Shown: positions 1 to 8,545, counted from the stretch's first letter. The stretch: DNA of 46,376 nucleotides from Deltaproteobacteria bacterium (GCA_019309115.1 JAFDGW010000020.1:1-46376); one strand, 5' to 3'. Notes: generated by a model not told the origin, from the sequence alone. Numbers and translations: made by a program.

Positions 1-84
1 CCGTACGCACGACGAAAAGTTTCGTAGAAGTTCCAATACTTCTTTTGCCGTTTTAAACTCCAGTTTGCATGAAAGAGTTATCAT
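1..84 (-). CDS. tnpB: TnpB RNA-guided nuclease, N-terminal fragment (cut by window edge)
   Basis: An ATG at 84 on the minus strand opens 28 codons to the edge. The product starts MITLSCKLEFKTAKEVLELL, a typical TnpB amino terminus. It begins inside the tnpA 3' end and overlaps it by 32 nt, the usual translational coupling in IS607 elements. TnpB proteins are RuvC-type, RNA-guided DNA nucleases related to Cas12 that favour retention of the element. The catalytic part lies outside the window, so activity cannot be judged. Confidence 0.75.
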   Translation of the reverse strand, partial: MITLSCKLEFKTAKEVLELLRNFSSCVR

Positions 85-661
85 TTCTCTTTTTCCCTTC
101 ACGAGAACCATAAACTCTTGCTGCAAAGAAAGTCACTATAGCTATTAAATCCTCAGCAAGTTCTCTGTGTCTATCTTCTTCATTTTCTTTTCCATTAACT
201 ATTACAAGTTCCACTCCAAAACTTTCTAAGAAAAACTTCAAATACTCATAACCAAATCTCGCTAATCTATCAGGATATTCAATCACTACCTTTTTAACTT
301 CTCCTCTTTTAACTTTGTTTAAAAACTTCTTTAAACCTCTCCTCTTTTCATTAACTCCGCTTGCTATTTCTGAGATTACTTCGTAATTCCAATCTTTCTC
401 CCTTGCAAAGCATTCAAGTCTTTCAATCTGATTCCTTAAATACTCTTCCTGCTTTTTTGTTGATACACGTGCATACAAAATTACGTCAGCTTTCTCTATC
501 TCTTCTTCACAAATCCCAAGTAGCTTCTCTATATCTTTTTTCCTATATCTTCTCCTACCACCCGGCGTCCTTACAGGTTGTAAAAGACCCTCCTTCTCCC
601 ATTTCAGCAGAGTATTCCTGTGAATACCAAAAAGCTCTTTTATTTGCTGTGCACTTAACAA
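53..661 (-). CDS. tnpA: IS607-type serine recombinase TnpA
   Basis: 202 aa. Residues 1-50 form a MerR-like winged helix (HRNTLLKWEKEGLL, then TPGGRRRYRKKDIEKLL) that binds the element ends. Residues 60-185 are a resolvase/invertase catalytic domain. The nucleophile is the serine in ILYARVSTKKQEEYL, and IEYPDRLARFGYEYL carries the conserved arginine-rich segment. Length matches complete IS607 TnpA. The start codon is TTG (659-661); no in-frame ATG lies just upstream. This enzyme catalyses insertion and excision of the element through a serine-DNA intermediate. It overlaps tnpB downstream. It looks intact, so the element may still be mobile. Confidence 0.93.
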   Translation of the reverse strand: MLSAQQIKELFGIHRNTLLKWEKEGLLQPVRTPGGRRRYRKKDIEKLLGICEEEIEKADVILYARVSTKKQEEYLRNQIERLECFAREKDWNYEVISEIASGVNEKRRGLKKFLNKVKRGEVKKVVIEYPDRLARFGYEYLKFFLESFGVELVIVNGKENEEDRHRELAEDLIAIVTFFAARVYGSREGKKRNDNSFMQTGV

Positions 662-690
662 CCATATTAATGTATGCTAATGCGCACTAT

Positions 691-939
691 TTAGCAACTG
701 TTGTCAACCTCCTTTTCCGCGACTATTTCCTTCATTCCAAGTTCTTTCCCCTCCCTTGCAACGATTTCGTCAATTATATTTTCCTGCCCCGGCGAAATCT
801 CCAGCCGAACTATTCCCGCTTTTCTGTCTTCGGTAGTAACTACCGCGACCCCTTCGTAGGCTTCTATAATGAAGGTGAGAAAGTGTATTTTAGGCGGGTC
901 GATTAAGTATCGACGAACCGTTGAAAACGTCGGAATCAT
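691..939 (-). CDS. DUF4911 domain protein
   Basis: 82 aa from an ATG at 939, preceded by a good ribosome site (GGTGGAG about 8 nt upstream). A longer reading from 1071 lacks such a site and adds unlike sequence. The body (RRYLIDPPKIHFLTFIIEAY, then EGVAVVTT, DRKAGIVRLEISPGQE) matches my memory of DUF4911, a short family of unknown function found largely in Desulfobacterota. No catalytic motif is visible. The IS607 element ends immediately downstream of the stop codon, so the last few residues could have been altered by the insertion. Function unknown. Confidence 0.7.
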   Translation of the reverse strand: MIPTFSTVRRYLIDPPKIHFLTFIIEAYEGVAVVTTEDRKAGIVRLEISPGQENIIDEIVAREGKELGMKEIVAEKEVDNSC

Positions 940-1181
940 TAGATCTTTCTCCACCTCTAGGGATATAGCTCCGTTGCACACCCAATTGTTGCATAGAAAG
1001 TGGAATTGGGGCAAGGTCATGCTTTGAGGCAGAGTCAAAGATTTTGTTACGAGCGGCATCGGATTGGCCATCAGGGCGATATTTTGATCAACATCATGAA
1101 TTCACTTGAGAAATCGCCGTCTTTCTGTTATTGCTTTCTTGCTTTCTGCTTCTGGATGCTTTCATTCACGGGAGGGGTGTA

Positions 1182-1472
1182 ATGACCGTTACAAAGGCTC
1201 ACATTGTTGAGAGGCTTTTCAGGTGTGCTCGAGGAAAGCTGACAAAAAGCGAATGTGCTCGTATTGTAGAGACCATGTTTGAGATCATAAAGCAAACTCT
1301 CGAAAACGGGGAAGACGTGCTCATAAGCGGTTTCGGTAAGTTTTCGGTTCGCTCAAAGAGCCAGAGAAGGGGGAGGAACCCCCAGACAGGAGATCCCATG
1401 ATCCTGCCTGCAAGAAGGGTGGTTACGTTCAAGTGTTCGGGAGTTTTGAGAAGCAAAATGAATCAAAACTGA
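1182..1472 (+). CDS. ihfA: Integration host factor alpha-type DNA-bending protein
   Basis: 96 aa, normal length for the HU/IHF family. The start ATG has a strong GGAGGGG site about 5 nt upstream; a longer reading from 1131 is not supported. The amino-terminal helices are followed by GFGKFSVRSKSQRRGRNPQT, the beta-arm signature that intercalates into the minor groove, then RRVVTF. The arm sequence is closer to IhfA than to HU. IHF works as a dimer with IhfB, which is not in this window. It bends DNA at promoters, origins and recombination sites. It lies 48 nt ahead of the Mla operon and may share its transcript. Confidence 0.85.
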   Translation: MTVTKAHIVERLFRCARGKLTKSECARIVETMFEIIKQTLENGEDVLISGFGKFSVRSKSQRRGRNPQTGDPMILPARRVVTFKCSGVLRSKMNQN

Positions 1473-1520
1473 CGGGAAGCCTTATGGCGTTCCGTCCTAA
1501 CGGTTCAAAGCAGCGTGTGA

Positions 1521-2630
1521 ATGTCAGAAGGTGTTTTTTATCTTGAAAGGCTTTCCTCTCATGATGAGCTCCGCCGTTTCTGGTTAGCCATTAAGAACTT
1601 CATAGAAACAAGAAAAACTGGTTCCATTGAACTCGTGATCGGACCAGCAGTTGCGCCCGGTGCAGCCATCTTTGTTTTTATCCGCCGCGTGGAGTCTCTA
1701 TGTGCCGAGAGAGGTGTAGAGTTACACCTGAGGTGGGAGGATCCGGCTAAGGGTTCGCAGTTTTCTGCAACTTTCGATGTTTTTAGGGCAAAATTTGCTT
1801 TTCATGAACAACCTTCCACAAAGGTGTCCTGGCTGACACGCTTGCTGGAAGGAGCGGGACATTGGGTCTTTCGACTTTGCCGAGAAAGTGTGACTATAGC
1901 CTCCTTTGTAGGTCGTTTGACGGAGGGGGTCGTCGGGCTAGTTTTTCGCCCTCGACGTTTCAGAGTGGAGGAGTGGCTTTTCAACATTGAACATGTTGGC
2001 GCAAGAGCAATGCCAATTGTGGGGGTGATGAGCTTCCTTATCGGACTTGTTACCGCATTCCAGGCATCCGTTCAGCTTCGACAGTTTGGTGCCAACATTT
2101 TCGTTGCCGATCTTGTTGCTCTCGCAATGGTTCGAGAACTGAGTCCCCTTATTACGGCCATACTCATGGCCGGACGCACCACATCGGCTTTTACCGCTGA
2201 AATAGGAACAATGAAAATAAACGAAGAGCTCGACGCCCTTAAAACTCTGAATGTAGATATTTTTGATTTCCTTGTAATTCCCAAAACAGGAAGTAGTCTG
2301 ATTGCGGGTCCATTGCTGACGGCTTGGTCCTTTTTTACGGGCTTACTTGGGGGCATGACGGTTGGCTATCTGAGCCTTGAAGTGTCGCCGAGATCGTTCA
2401 TGCGAGAGGTTTATGGGATTCTTACCGTTGCTGATGTGTGGGTGGGGTTTTTAAAAAGCATTTTTTTTGCTTTCATTGTTGGTGTAACGGGTTGTTATAT
2501 GGGGCTGGCGACCGAGCATGGTGCCGACAGCGTGGGGCGTCAAACCACCGAAGCTGTCATCAAGGCGCTTTTTTTTATAATTCTTGCAGATGCTTTCGTT
2601 ACGGTGCTTGCTCATGTCTTTAACTGGTAA
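1521..2630 (+). CDS. mlaE: MlaE-family lipid ABC transporter permease with N-terminal STAS-like domain
   Basis: 369 aa. Residues 1-100 resemble a STAS domain (the MlaB role) fused to the permease, an arrangement common in Desulfobacterota. Residues about 130-369 are the MlaE permease: an amphipathic entry segment, several membrane helices, and the conserved stretch LSPLITAILMAGRTTSAFTAEIGTMKINEELDAL. With MlaF and MlaD it forms the inner-membrane complex that moves phospholipids between the membranes. The stop overlaps the mlaF start by 17 nt. No clear ribosome site precedes the ATG at 1521, so the exact start is less certain. Confidence 0.9.
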   Translation: MSEGVFYLERLSSHDELRRFWLAIKNFIETRKTGSIELVIGPAVAPGAAIFVFIRRVESLCAERGVELHLRWEDPAKGSQFSATFDVFRAKFAFHEQPSTKVSWLTRLLEGAGHWVFRLCRESVTIASFVGRLTEGVVGLVFRPRRFRVEEWLFNIEHVGARAMPIVGVMSFLIGLVTAFQASVQLRQFGANIFVADLVALAMVRELSPLITAILMAGRTTSAFTAEIGTMKINEELDALKTLNVDIFDFLVIPKTGSSLIAGPLLTAWSFFTGLLGGMTVGYLSLEVSPRSFMREVYGILTVADVWVGFLKSIFFAFIVGVTGCYMGLATEHGADSVGRQTTEAVIKALFFIILADAFVTVLAHVFNW

Positions 2631-3372
2631 AAGCTCTTTAGATGGAGAAGAAATAGTACGGGTTAGCAACCTATCGGTGGGGTATTCAGGCCATCCGATT
2701 CTTGAAAGAGTTTCATTTGCGGTAAAAAGAGGACAGATTGTTACAATACTTGGAACCAGCGGATGCGGAAAAAGCACGCTTCTCAGGTGTTTAACAGGTT
2801 TGCTGGAGCCCATGGACGGTAAGGTGTTTATTTTCGATGTTGACGTATGGGATATGAATTTTCCGAAGGAAATTCGTACCAGAATGGGGGTGCTCTTTCA
2901 AGCCGGCGGACTCCTTGGCTCTTTCTCCGTTTTCGACAATGTGGCCTTTCCGTTGAGAGAATCGACCAATTGGCCTGAAAGCTGGATCAGGGACATGGTT
3001 TATTTAAAATTAGAAATGGTGGGACTTGCGGATTTTGCCCATTATATGCCGTCGGAACTGAGTGGTGGAATGAAGAAACGGGCTGGACTGGCCCGCGCCC
3101 TGGTGTTGGACCCTCCACTGGTTTTTTGCGATGAACCCTTAGCTGGACTTGATCCCCTCACGGCACGTGAGATTGACAGCTTGTTAATGGAGCTGAACGA
3201 AATGCTGAATATAACCTTGGTTGTCGTAACACACGAACTGGTAAGCATAGAAAGAATATCTGACCACTGCATCATGCTTGATAGAAGTGTAAAGGGAGTC
3301 ATAGCTTCCGGTACAGTTGGAGAATTGAAAGAACATTCGCACCCTGCGGTCAGAGATTTTTTTAGGCATTAA
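2614..3372 (+). CDS. mlaF: MlaF-type ABC transporter ATP-binding protein
   Basis: 252 aa from the ATG at 2614, inside the mlaE 3' end; a reading from 2584 is possible but less likely. It has Walker A (LGTSGCGKSTLL), Q-loop region (GVLFQAGGLLGSFSVFDNVA), signature (LSGGMKKRAGLARAL), Walker B with catalytic Glu (LVFCDEPLAGLDP) and an H-loop (VVVTHEL). All residues needed for ATP hydrolysis are present. It powers the MlaE permease in phospholipid transport that keeps the outer membrane asymmetric. It is followed 14 nt later by the MCE gene. Confidence 0.92.
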   Translation: MSLTGKSSLDGEEIVRVSNLSVGYSGHPILERVSFAVKRGQIVTILGTSGCGKSTLLRCLTGLLEPMDGKVFIFDVDVWDMNFPKEIRTRMGVLFQAGGLLGSFSVFDNVAFPLRESTNWPESWIRDMVYLKLEMVGLADFAHYMPSELSGGMKKRAGLARALVLDPPLVFCDEPLAGLDPLTAREIDSLLMELNEMLNITLVVVTHELVSIERISDHCIMLDRSVKGVIASGTVGELKEHSHPAVRDFFRH

Positions 3373-3386
3373 GGGAGCTTCAGCAA

Positions 3387-4316
3387 ATGCCCAGGAAAAT
3401 ACAGCCTCTATACGTTGGGTTCTTTGTTATAGCGGGGTTAACAATATCCGTGGCTCTTGTCCTGTGGGTAGGTTTTTTTCGTTTTTTCGAAAAACACAAA
3501 ACCTACGTGACCTATTTTGATGAATCCGTAAAGGGGCTTCAAGAGGATGCTATTGTCAACTATCGAGGTGTCCCAATTGGCAGGGTTGGACGGGTAAGCA
3601 TAGCCCCGGACGGACGACTGGTGGAAGTATTGCTCTTTCTAAAACCCGACTTTCCCGTTGACGATACCCTTGTTGTGCGCCTACGCGAGCAAGGAATAAC
3701 GGGGCTGAGGTTTTTAGAAATAGATAAGGCACCGGAGGATGTGAATTTGCTCACTCCGAAAATCAGCTTTAAACCTCCTTATCCGCTGATAAGGAGTTAC
3801 CCATCAGAAATTACTGCAATAAAACTCGCTGCGGAAAGGCTCTATAGCAAGTTGATTGACCTCGATTTAAAGTCATTTCTGAGTGAATTACAGAAGACAA
3901 CGATCGATCTAAGAGAATTTGCCACCAACAAACATCTTATGGGGTCGCTGGTTTTGTTTGAAGAAAATTTGAGGAACCTGAAGAAAGTTACAGGTGAATT
4001 CAGCCAAATAGCTTCTGACCACAAGTTACGGGAAATAGTTGCGGGAATTGAAGATACTACCGAAGCTTTTAGGGAGGTTGCAAGGTCCCTGGACGTTTCC
4101 GCCTGGAACACTACAATGGCGGAATTGAGGCAAAACCTCGTTGCGTTAAATCAGACTGTTAATGATCTTAATGTGGAGATGCTGGTTACCTTTCGGAAAA
4201 TGCGGGAAGTGCTGGATGAGTTCAGATTGACTCTTGGAGAAATAGGGAAATCTCCAGGTCGAATATTTATCAGACACAAACCTTACGAACCCTTTGACGA
4301 AGAGGTGGGAAGATAG
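3387..4316 (+). CDS. mlaD: MlaD/MCE-domain lipid-binding protein
   Basis: 309 aa. A single membrane anchor (residues about 10-30, LYVGFFVIAGLTISVALVLW) is followed by one MCE domain (about 40-115, with VKGLQEDAIVNYRGVPIGRV and the GITGLRFLEID end). A long helical, coiled-coil-like region fills 145-290. MCE proteins form hexameric rings in the periplasm that hold lipids in a central pore, and the helical extension may form a tunnel reaching toward the outer membrane. The stop codon overlaps the start of the next gene by one base, so the four genes form one operon. Confidence 0.9.
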   Translation: MPRKIQPLYVGFFVIAGLTISVALVLWVGFFRFFEKHKTYVTYFDESVKGLQEDAIVNYRGVPIGRVGRVSIAPDGRLVEVLLFLKPDFPVDDTLVVRLREQGITGLRFLEIDKAPEDVNLLTPKISFKPPYPLIRSYPSEITAIKLAAERLYSKLIDLDLKSFLSELQKTTIDLREFATNKHLMGSLVLFEENLRNLKKVTGEFSQIASDHKLREIVAGIEDTTEAFREVARSLDVSAWNTTMAELRQNLVALNQTVNDLNVEMLVTFRKMREVLDEFRLTLGEIGKSPGRIFIRHKPYEPFDEEVGR

Positions 4317-4975
4317 TGTCGCGTCCATTCAGCGTGGTGATCTTAGGGCTATTTTGTATTTTTTGCTTTGCAGGGTGTGGTGGGGGCCTGTTTTTAAACG
4401 AAGAAGCGCCCGTTTTCTATACCATTTCCTATGATGTTACAAGCGCTTGTGATGCACTCTGTTCGCACATGGAGCAGCCGATAACAATTGCGGTGTGGGA
4501 TTTCGATGCGGATTCTCCTTACAATAAAGATGGGATGGTCGTAAAAGCGGGAGAGTTTGGCATAAGCCAATCTGCCAGGAATTACTGGGTTGCCAGACCA
4601 GGTAAAATCCTTGCCGATTGTCTTGTAAGAGATCTCAATGAAGAAAGCTGTTTTTATGCGGCGGTGGTGCAGAGCCTTAACATGCCTGCTGTGTTGAATG
4701 TATCGGGGCGAATTGAAAAATGGGTTTGGAACCGTGTTGCCCGAGGGCGATATCGTGCGGAACTTACGGTTTTTATGCAGGTGTGGCGAACGAAGACCGA
4801 CAAGCCGACTTCAAGGCTTTTGTTCAAGAAAAAGTACATTTTTTATCACGACGCTACGAATGAAAATTCAGCAGAATTATTTGCTTCTCAAATGAGCCTT
4901 CTTGTTAACAAGTTGTCCAAACAGTTCCGGAGGGACTTTTGTAGTTACCTTAAAAAGGGCCCAGGGCACATCTAG
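4316..4975 (+). CDS. ABC-type transport auxiliary lipoprotein (PqiC-like)
   Basis: 219 aa with a GTG start overlapping the mlaD stop. The amino terminus is a lipoprotein signal peptide ending in a lipobox (CFAGC, Cys at about residue 21). The rest has the mixed alpha/beta pattern of the ABC transport auxiliary (DUF330/PqiC-type) lipoproteins that sit at the outer membrane and work with MCE transporters. Here the opening YTISYD and the central region fit weakly, so the family call leans on operon position as the fourth gene. Its 3' end overlaps the convergent dnaA-like gene by 26 nt (4950..4975). Confidence 0.75.
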   Translation: MSRPFSVVILGLFCIFCFAGCGGGLFLNEEAPVFYTISYDVTSACDALCSHMEQPITIAVWDFDADSPYNKDGMVVKAGEFGISQSARNYWVARPGKILADCLVRDLNEESCFYAAVVQSLNMPAVLNVSGRIEKWVWNRVARGRYRAELTVFMQVWRTKTDKPTSRLLFKKKYIFYHDATNENSAELFASQMSLLVNKLSKQFRRDFCSYLKKGPGHI

Positions 4976-6380
4976 TTTTTAGCTTCCTGGAAAGAAAATC
5001 CACATGTTTCTGGATTGTTCCGTGTTTTCCAGAATCCAGCGCCTGTTGAACACTCTTTACACCGTAAATTACCGTACTGTGATTTCGACAGAAAGCCTCA
5101 CCAATAGACTGATAGGTTTCTTTCGTATATTCCCTGCACAAGTAAAAAGCTATCTTCCTGGCCAAAGCCACGTTCTTTTTCCTGCTGGGGGATACAAGGT
5201 CTTCCTTGCTTATCCTGAAGGCTTCGCATACCAGATCCTGAATCAGGGATATGTTGACCTTTGGAAGCCTGTCCAGAACGGTCATTGCCACATCCCTTGC
5301 CAGAGATAAATCTATAGGTGTATTCAGGATGTTACTCTTTGCGACGAGCCCGACCAGGCAGCTTTCAAGTTTTCGCACATCTCCTTCAATTGTTCCTGCT
5401 AGGTATTCAAGAACCCTAGGTGGTATATTCACCCGCTCTAGCGCGGCTTTTTTCTGAAGTATTTTAAGACGGGTTTCAAAATCTGGGTGGTCAATAGGGG
5501 CAAGGAGAACCCCTGACAATCTTGATCTAAGTTCTTCGTGCAACCCGGGTATGTCACGAGGAAGTTTGGTGCCTGTGCAAACGATTTTTTTGCCTCTGTC
5601 CAGCAGTTCATCTATTGTGTAGATAAGCTCCGACTGGATTTTCTGTTTGCCGCCTAAGAATTCAACTCGCTCAAGAAGTAATATGTCGCAGTCTTCACGA
5701 TACTTTCGCTTAAAGATATCCATTTTGTCCTTTTTAATGGCTGCTATCATTTCGTTTGCAAATTGCTCGGCCGTAACGTAGCGGACCCTGAGGCGCGGAT
5801 TCCTGCGAATTACATAATTTCCAACGGCATGAGAGAGGTGACTTTTCCCCAGGCCCGAATCAGAAAGCAGGTAAACAGAAGAAACATGGAATGAATGTCC
5901 TGTGGCAATGGCCATAGAAGAAGCGTAAGCCAGGTGGTTACATTCGCCCACGACGAAGTGGTCGAAGGTAAACCGTGGATTAAACGGTGACGGCCTGAGC
6001 TGCAGTAAATCCTGAAAGGAAATCTGACGGGGAATGTTGCTTCTGTTTTGTTCTTCCGATTCGCCGCGAGCGTCTTCTTCCACGTCATCTTCTGGGTCGT
6101 CCAGATCTTCGGAGATTATTTCATATTGAATTGAATGTGCTTCCGGCAAAACCGTTTTCATGACTTTTTTGATTTTTTCTTCCAACCGCTCTCTTAGCCA
6201 CTGTATGTGGAAATTGTTGCGACATCCCAGAAGGAGCGTACCATCTTGAAGACCAAGGAAGTGAAGAGGCGCAATCCACAGGTCGTACTGCCCCTTGGTT
6301 AAAACCTTTTTCAATGCCCCTCTTAGTTGGGACCACTTGTCGTTGCGATCGGATGTGATGGAAACCTTTCTACGCCCCAT
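4950..6380 (-). CDS. DnaA-like replication initiator paralogue with altered ATPase motifs
   Basis: 476 aa. It has all four DnaA regions: domain I (about 13-80), an acidic linker (90-120), an AAA+ domain (130-355) and domain IV with a DnaA-box-binding signature (NHSTVIYGVKSVQQAL). The ATPase motifs deviate from DnaA. Walker A reads SDSGLGKS (173-180), lacking the first glycine. Walker B reads DILLLERV (232-239), where the usual Asp-Asp is Glu-Arg. Sensor 1 reads CTGTK instead of TSD. The arginine-finger region (ELRSRL) and sensor 2 (VRKLESC) remain. No dnaN, recF or gyrB and no DnaA-box cluster lies nearby, so it is unlikely to be the main dnaA. Probably a lineage-specific regulator or accessory initiator. 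A GAGGGAAG site precedes the ATG. Confidence 0.85.
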   Translation of the reverse strand: MGRRKVSITSDRNDKWSQLRGALKKVLTKGQYDLWIAPLHFLGLQDGTLLLGCRNNFHIQWLRERLEEKIKKVMKTVLPEAHSIQYEIISEDLDDPEDDVEEDARGESEEQNRSNIPRQISFQDLLQLRPSPFNPRFTFDHFVVGECNHLAYASSMAIATGHSFHVSSVYLLSDSGLGKSHLSHAVGNYVIRRNPRLRVRYVTAEQFANEMIAAIKKDKMDIFKRKYREDCDILLLERVEFLGGKQKIQSELIYTIDELLDRGKKIVCTGTKLPRDIPGLHEELRSRLSGVLLAPIDHPDFETRLKILQKKAALERVNIPPRVLEYLAGTIEGDVRKLESCLVGLVAKSNILNTPIDLSLARDVAMTVLDRLPKVNISLIQDLVCEAFRISKEDLVSPSRKKNVALARKIAFYLCREYTKETYQSIGEAFCRNHSTVIYGVKSVQQALDSGKHGTIQKHVDFLSRKLKTRCALGPF

Positions 6381-6706
6381 CTTCCCTCTATTGTAGTAAT
6401 TTACAAAAGATTTAAGAAAAAATCCGATTCAAAGATTGCTACCATTTCCTACAGGAAGGGTCTCCGGAAATCAAAGTCGGTTATCTCCTTTTCCAGGCGG
6501 TTTGATTTCCCAATGGCGGTTTTGGGTATAATGCCTGACAATGAGAGGTTAAGGAAAATCGTTACGTAACTATTTGACACTCCAGTTTTTTCCTGGAGAC
6601 ACGAATTACTATTTATACTGAGGAATTAGATGGTCGGAACGATCTGTCCACGATTTCCCCCATGTTTGAATTGCATCAAAACTTTTCTTTTCGCAAAAAA
6701 ATGCAT
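6381..6706. other. Intergenic region between dnaA-like and glgC
   Basis: 326 nt without a convincing gene. It contains a perfect 10-bp palindrome GTTACGTAAC (6561-6570), then a short hairpin CTCCAG/CTGGAG (6580-6598) around a T-rich loop. The hairpin lacks a clear U tract on either strand, so I do not call it a terminator. The palindrome sits upstream of the dnaA-like gene and could be an operator. No DnaA boxes of the TTATCCACA type were seen. Confidence 0.4.
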
Positions 6707-7984
6707 CTATTGAAAATATCCTTTAGGCACGACCACAATGCCCCTGGGAGTTACCCTGAAATATTTGTTGTCTTCCTTCGGGTTAATCCCGATGCACGTT
6801 CCAGGCGGTATTTTGTTGTCTTTATCTATGATTGCTTTTTTTATACGGCAGTTTCTACCTATTTCCACATTGTCCAGCACTACCGATTCATCCACCTCAG
6901 CGCAGCTATGAACAAACACATTGTAAGACAACACCGAATGGCGCACTATCCCTCCGCTTATGATACATCCAGGGGAGACGAGAGAATCGAAGGCCGTTCC
7001 AATTCTGGGTGTTGAACCATGTGCTTCGCTGAAAACAAATTTTGCCGGTGGATATGGCCTGCAATACGTTCGAATCGGCCACAATTCACCGTAGAGATTG
7101 AAAAAAGGGTCTACACCTGTAAGATCCATGTTGGCGTTCCAATAGGCATCCAGCGTGCCGACATCCCGCCAGTAAGATGAATCACGAGTTCTTTCTGTTT
7201 TTATCTTTTTTCTTATCCCACCGCTCTCAGGATCGTGCCAGGCGAAGTCAGTAATAGCGTTAAAGCGACGGTAGGGGTAGCCGAATACCCGACACGATTT
7301 TATTAGTTGAGGTATGATGTCTTTTCCAAAATCGCTCATGCCCGGATCGGAAAGAGCTTCTTTCAGCACCTCCTTTCGAAATATGTAAATGCCCATAGAT
7401 GCCAGCGTCCTGTAGGAATCGCCTGGTATAGGAGCAGGATGTTGCGGCTTTTCTTCAAACTCAACAATGCGCAAATCTTCATCAACCCTGGCTATCCCGA
7501 ATTCGCTGCCGATTTCTATGTCCACTTCAAGAAGGCTTATGGTTACGTCGGCATTCTTTTCCTCGTGAAAGCGCTTGAACAGGTCGTAATTCATCTTATA
7601 GACATGATCTCCGGAAAGGATAAGAATATGAGAACAAATATCACGCTCAATGAGATAGAGGTTCTGACGAACAGAGTCGGCCGTGCCCTTGTACCAGTAT
7701 TCCCCATATCTCTGCTGAGGAGCCACGATTTTCATATAGTGCCCGAGGGGCCTTGAAAAGAGATGCAGCCAACCGTCTTCTAAGTGATCAACTAGAGACT
7801 GAGATTTATACTGCGGAAAGACGAGGATCTTATAAATTCCGGAATTTATGCAGTTGCTTAAAGGAATATCGATTAGTCGATAAATTCCTCCAAAAGGCAC
7901 CGCCGGCTTGCAACGGTCCTGTGTGAGGGGTCTTAATCTTTCTCCTTTGCCACCGGCCATTATTACAGCAAGAACATTTTTCAT
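6707..7984 (-). CDS. glgC: Glucose-1-phosphate adenylyltransferase (ADP-glucose pyrophosphorylase)
   Basis: 425 aa, normal full length. It makes ADP-glucose from ATP and glucose-1-phosphate, the committed step of glycogen synthesis. The nucleotidyltransferase domain starts with AVIMAGGKGERLRPLT and continues with CKPAVPFGG, QQRYGEYWYKGTADSV and the substrate-binding region VEFEEKP. SSYWRDVGTLDAYWNANMDL is characteristic of GlgC. The C-terminal third has left-handed beta-helix hexapeptides. No glycogen synthase or branching enzyme gene lies beside it. It is last in a minus-strand run with the TlpA-like gene, whose stop is 3 nt upstream. Confidence 0.95.
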   Translation of the reverse strand: MKNVLAVIMAGGKGERLRPLTQDRCKPAVPFGGIYRLIDIPLSNCINSGIYKILVFPQYKSQSLVDHLEDGWLHLFSRPLGHYMKIVAPQQRYGEYWYKGTADSVRQNLYLIERDICSHILILSGDHVYKMNYDLFKRFHEEKNADVTISLLEVDIEIGSEFGIARVDEDLRIVEFEEKPQHPAPIPGDSYRTLASMGIYIFRKEVLKEALSDPGMSDFGKDIIPQLIKSCRVFGYPYRRFNAITDFAWHDPESGGIRKKIKTERTRDSSYWRDVGTLDAYWNANMDLTGVDPFFNLYGELWPIRTYCRPYPPAKFVFSEAHGSTPRIGTAFDSLVSPGCIISGGIVRHSVLSYNVFVHSCAEVDESVVLDNVEIGRNCRIKKAIIDKDNKIPPGTCIGINPKEDNKYFRVTPRGIVVVPKGYFQ

Positions 7985-7987
7985 GGT

Positions 7988-8545
7988 CTAGCCTCTTTGA
8001 GTTGTGTTCAACCATTTTTTTACGTCGGGCAGTTGATGCCCCCAATAAACGATCTTTCCTTCACGGTTTATAAGCACGAAAAGCGGAACACCGAATGCAC
8101 CGTAGGTAGTGCTGATTTCACTCTTTCGGTCATACAAAACTGGTACAGCAAATGGATTATGTTTTACATAATCGACTACACGCTCCAAAGGGTCATTCGA
8201 ACCAATATTTATAGCAAGAATTGCTAAGCGTCCCCTATCTATTTCCTCTCTCAGCTTATCAACCTTGAGTTTTACCTCCCGACAAGAAGGACACCAGGTA
8301 GCCCAAAAATAGAGAAGCACCGGGGTCTGTCCCCTGAATTCTTTTAGTTCCACATAGCCGCCGAACAATCTAGGAAGCCTAAAGTTCAGAGCTTTCTCGT
8401 TTCCCGTAGGCGTCATGGGCATGGATAAGTCAACCTCTTCATATTCAGGGGAATTTTTCCAGATTGCGACTACAATCCCAATCCCCAACATGAAAAGAGC
8501 CATCAGCACAAACACCTTACGCAAGACTACCCTCCTTTTGCGCAT
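7988..8545 (-). CDS. TlpA/ResA-type membrane-anchored thiol-disulfide oxidoreductase
   Basis: 185 aa. The amino terminus has a signal anchor (VLMALFMLGIGIVVAIW). The thioredoxin-like domain starts at about residue 50 (FRLPRLFGGYVELKEFRGQT) with the redox motif WCPSC in FWATWCPSCREVKLKVDKL and a cis-proline region (YGAFGVPLFVLINREG). These proteins act outside the cytoplasmic membrane, commonly reducing apocytochrome c or other exported thiols. The next gene upstream is a CcdA/DsbD-type electron conduit, so the two probably form a reductive relay from cytoplasmic thioredoxin. Confidence 0.9.
   Translation of the reverse strand: MRKRRVVLRKVFVLMALFMLGIGIVVAIWKNSPEYEEVDLSMPMTPTGNEKALNFRLPRLFGGYVELKEFRGQTPVLLYFWATWCPSCREVKLKVDKLREEIDRGRLAILAINIGSNDPLERVVDYVKHNPFAVPVLYDRKSEISTTYGAFGVPLFVLINREGKIVYWGHQLPDVKKWLNTTQRG

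Larger units (their letters stand above)
1..690 (-). mobile_element. IS607-family insertion sequence, partial
   Basis: The element holds a serine-recombinase tnpA (53..661) followed by an overlapping tnpB that runs off the left edge. This is the standard IS607 order. The tnpA start side must lie between 661 and the DUF4911 stop at 691, so the outer element boundary is close to 665-690. IS607 elements usually lack terminal inverted repeats, and I could not define the exact end. The other end lies outside the window. Confidence 0.75.

Noticed and set aside
940-1071. Longer start for the DUF4911 gene
   Set aside because: The extra 44 codons have no ribosome site and no resemblance to the family, whereas the ATG at 939 has both a good site and the right length.
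6575-6600. Hairpin as a terminator of glgC or the dnaA-like gene
   Set aside because: CTCCAG/CTGGAG has a T-rich loop but no U tract after the stem, and its position fits neither gene end well.
4950-6706. Replication origin near the dnaA-like gene
   Set aside because: No cluster of TTATCCACA-type boxes, no AT-rich unwinding repeats, and no dnaN/gyrB neighbours. Only an isolated partial match near 5000.
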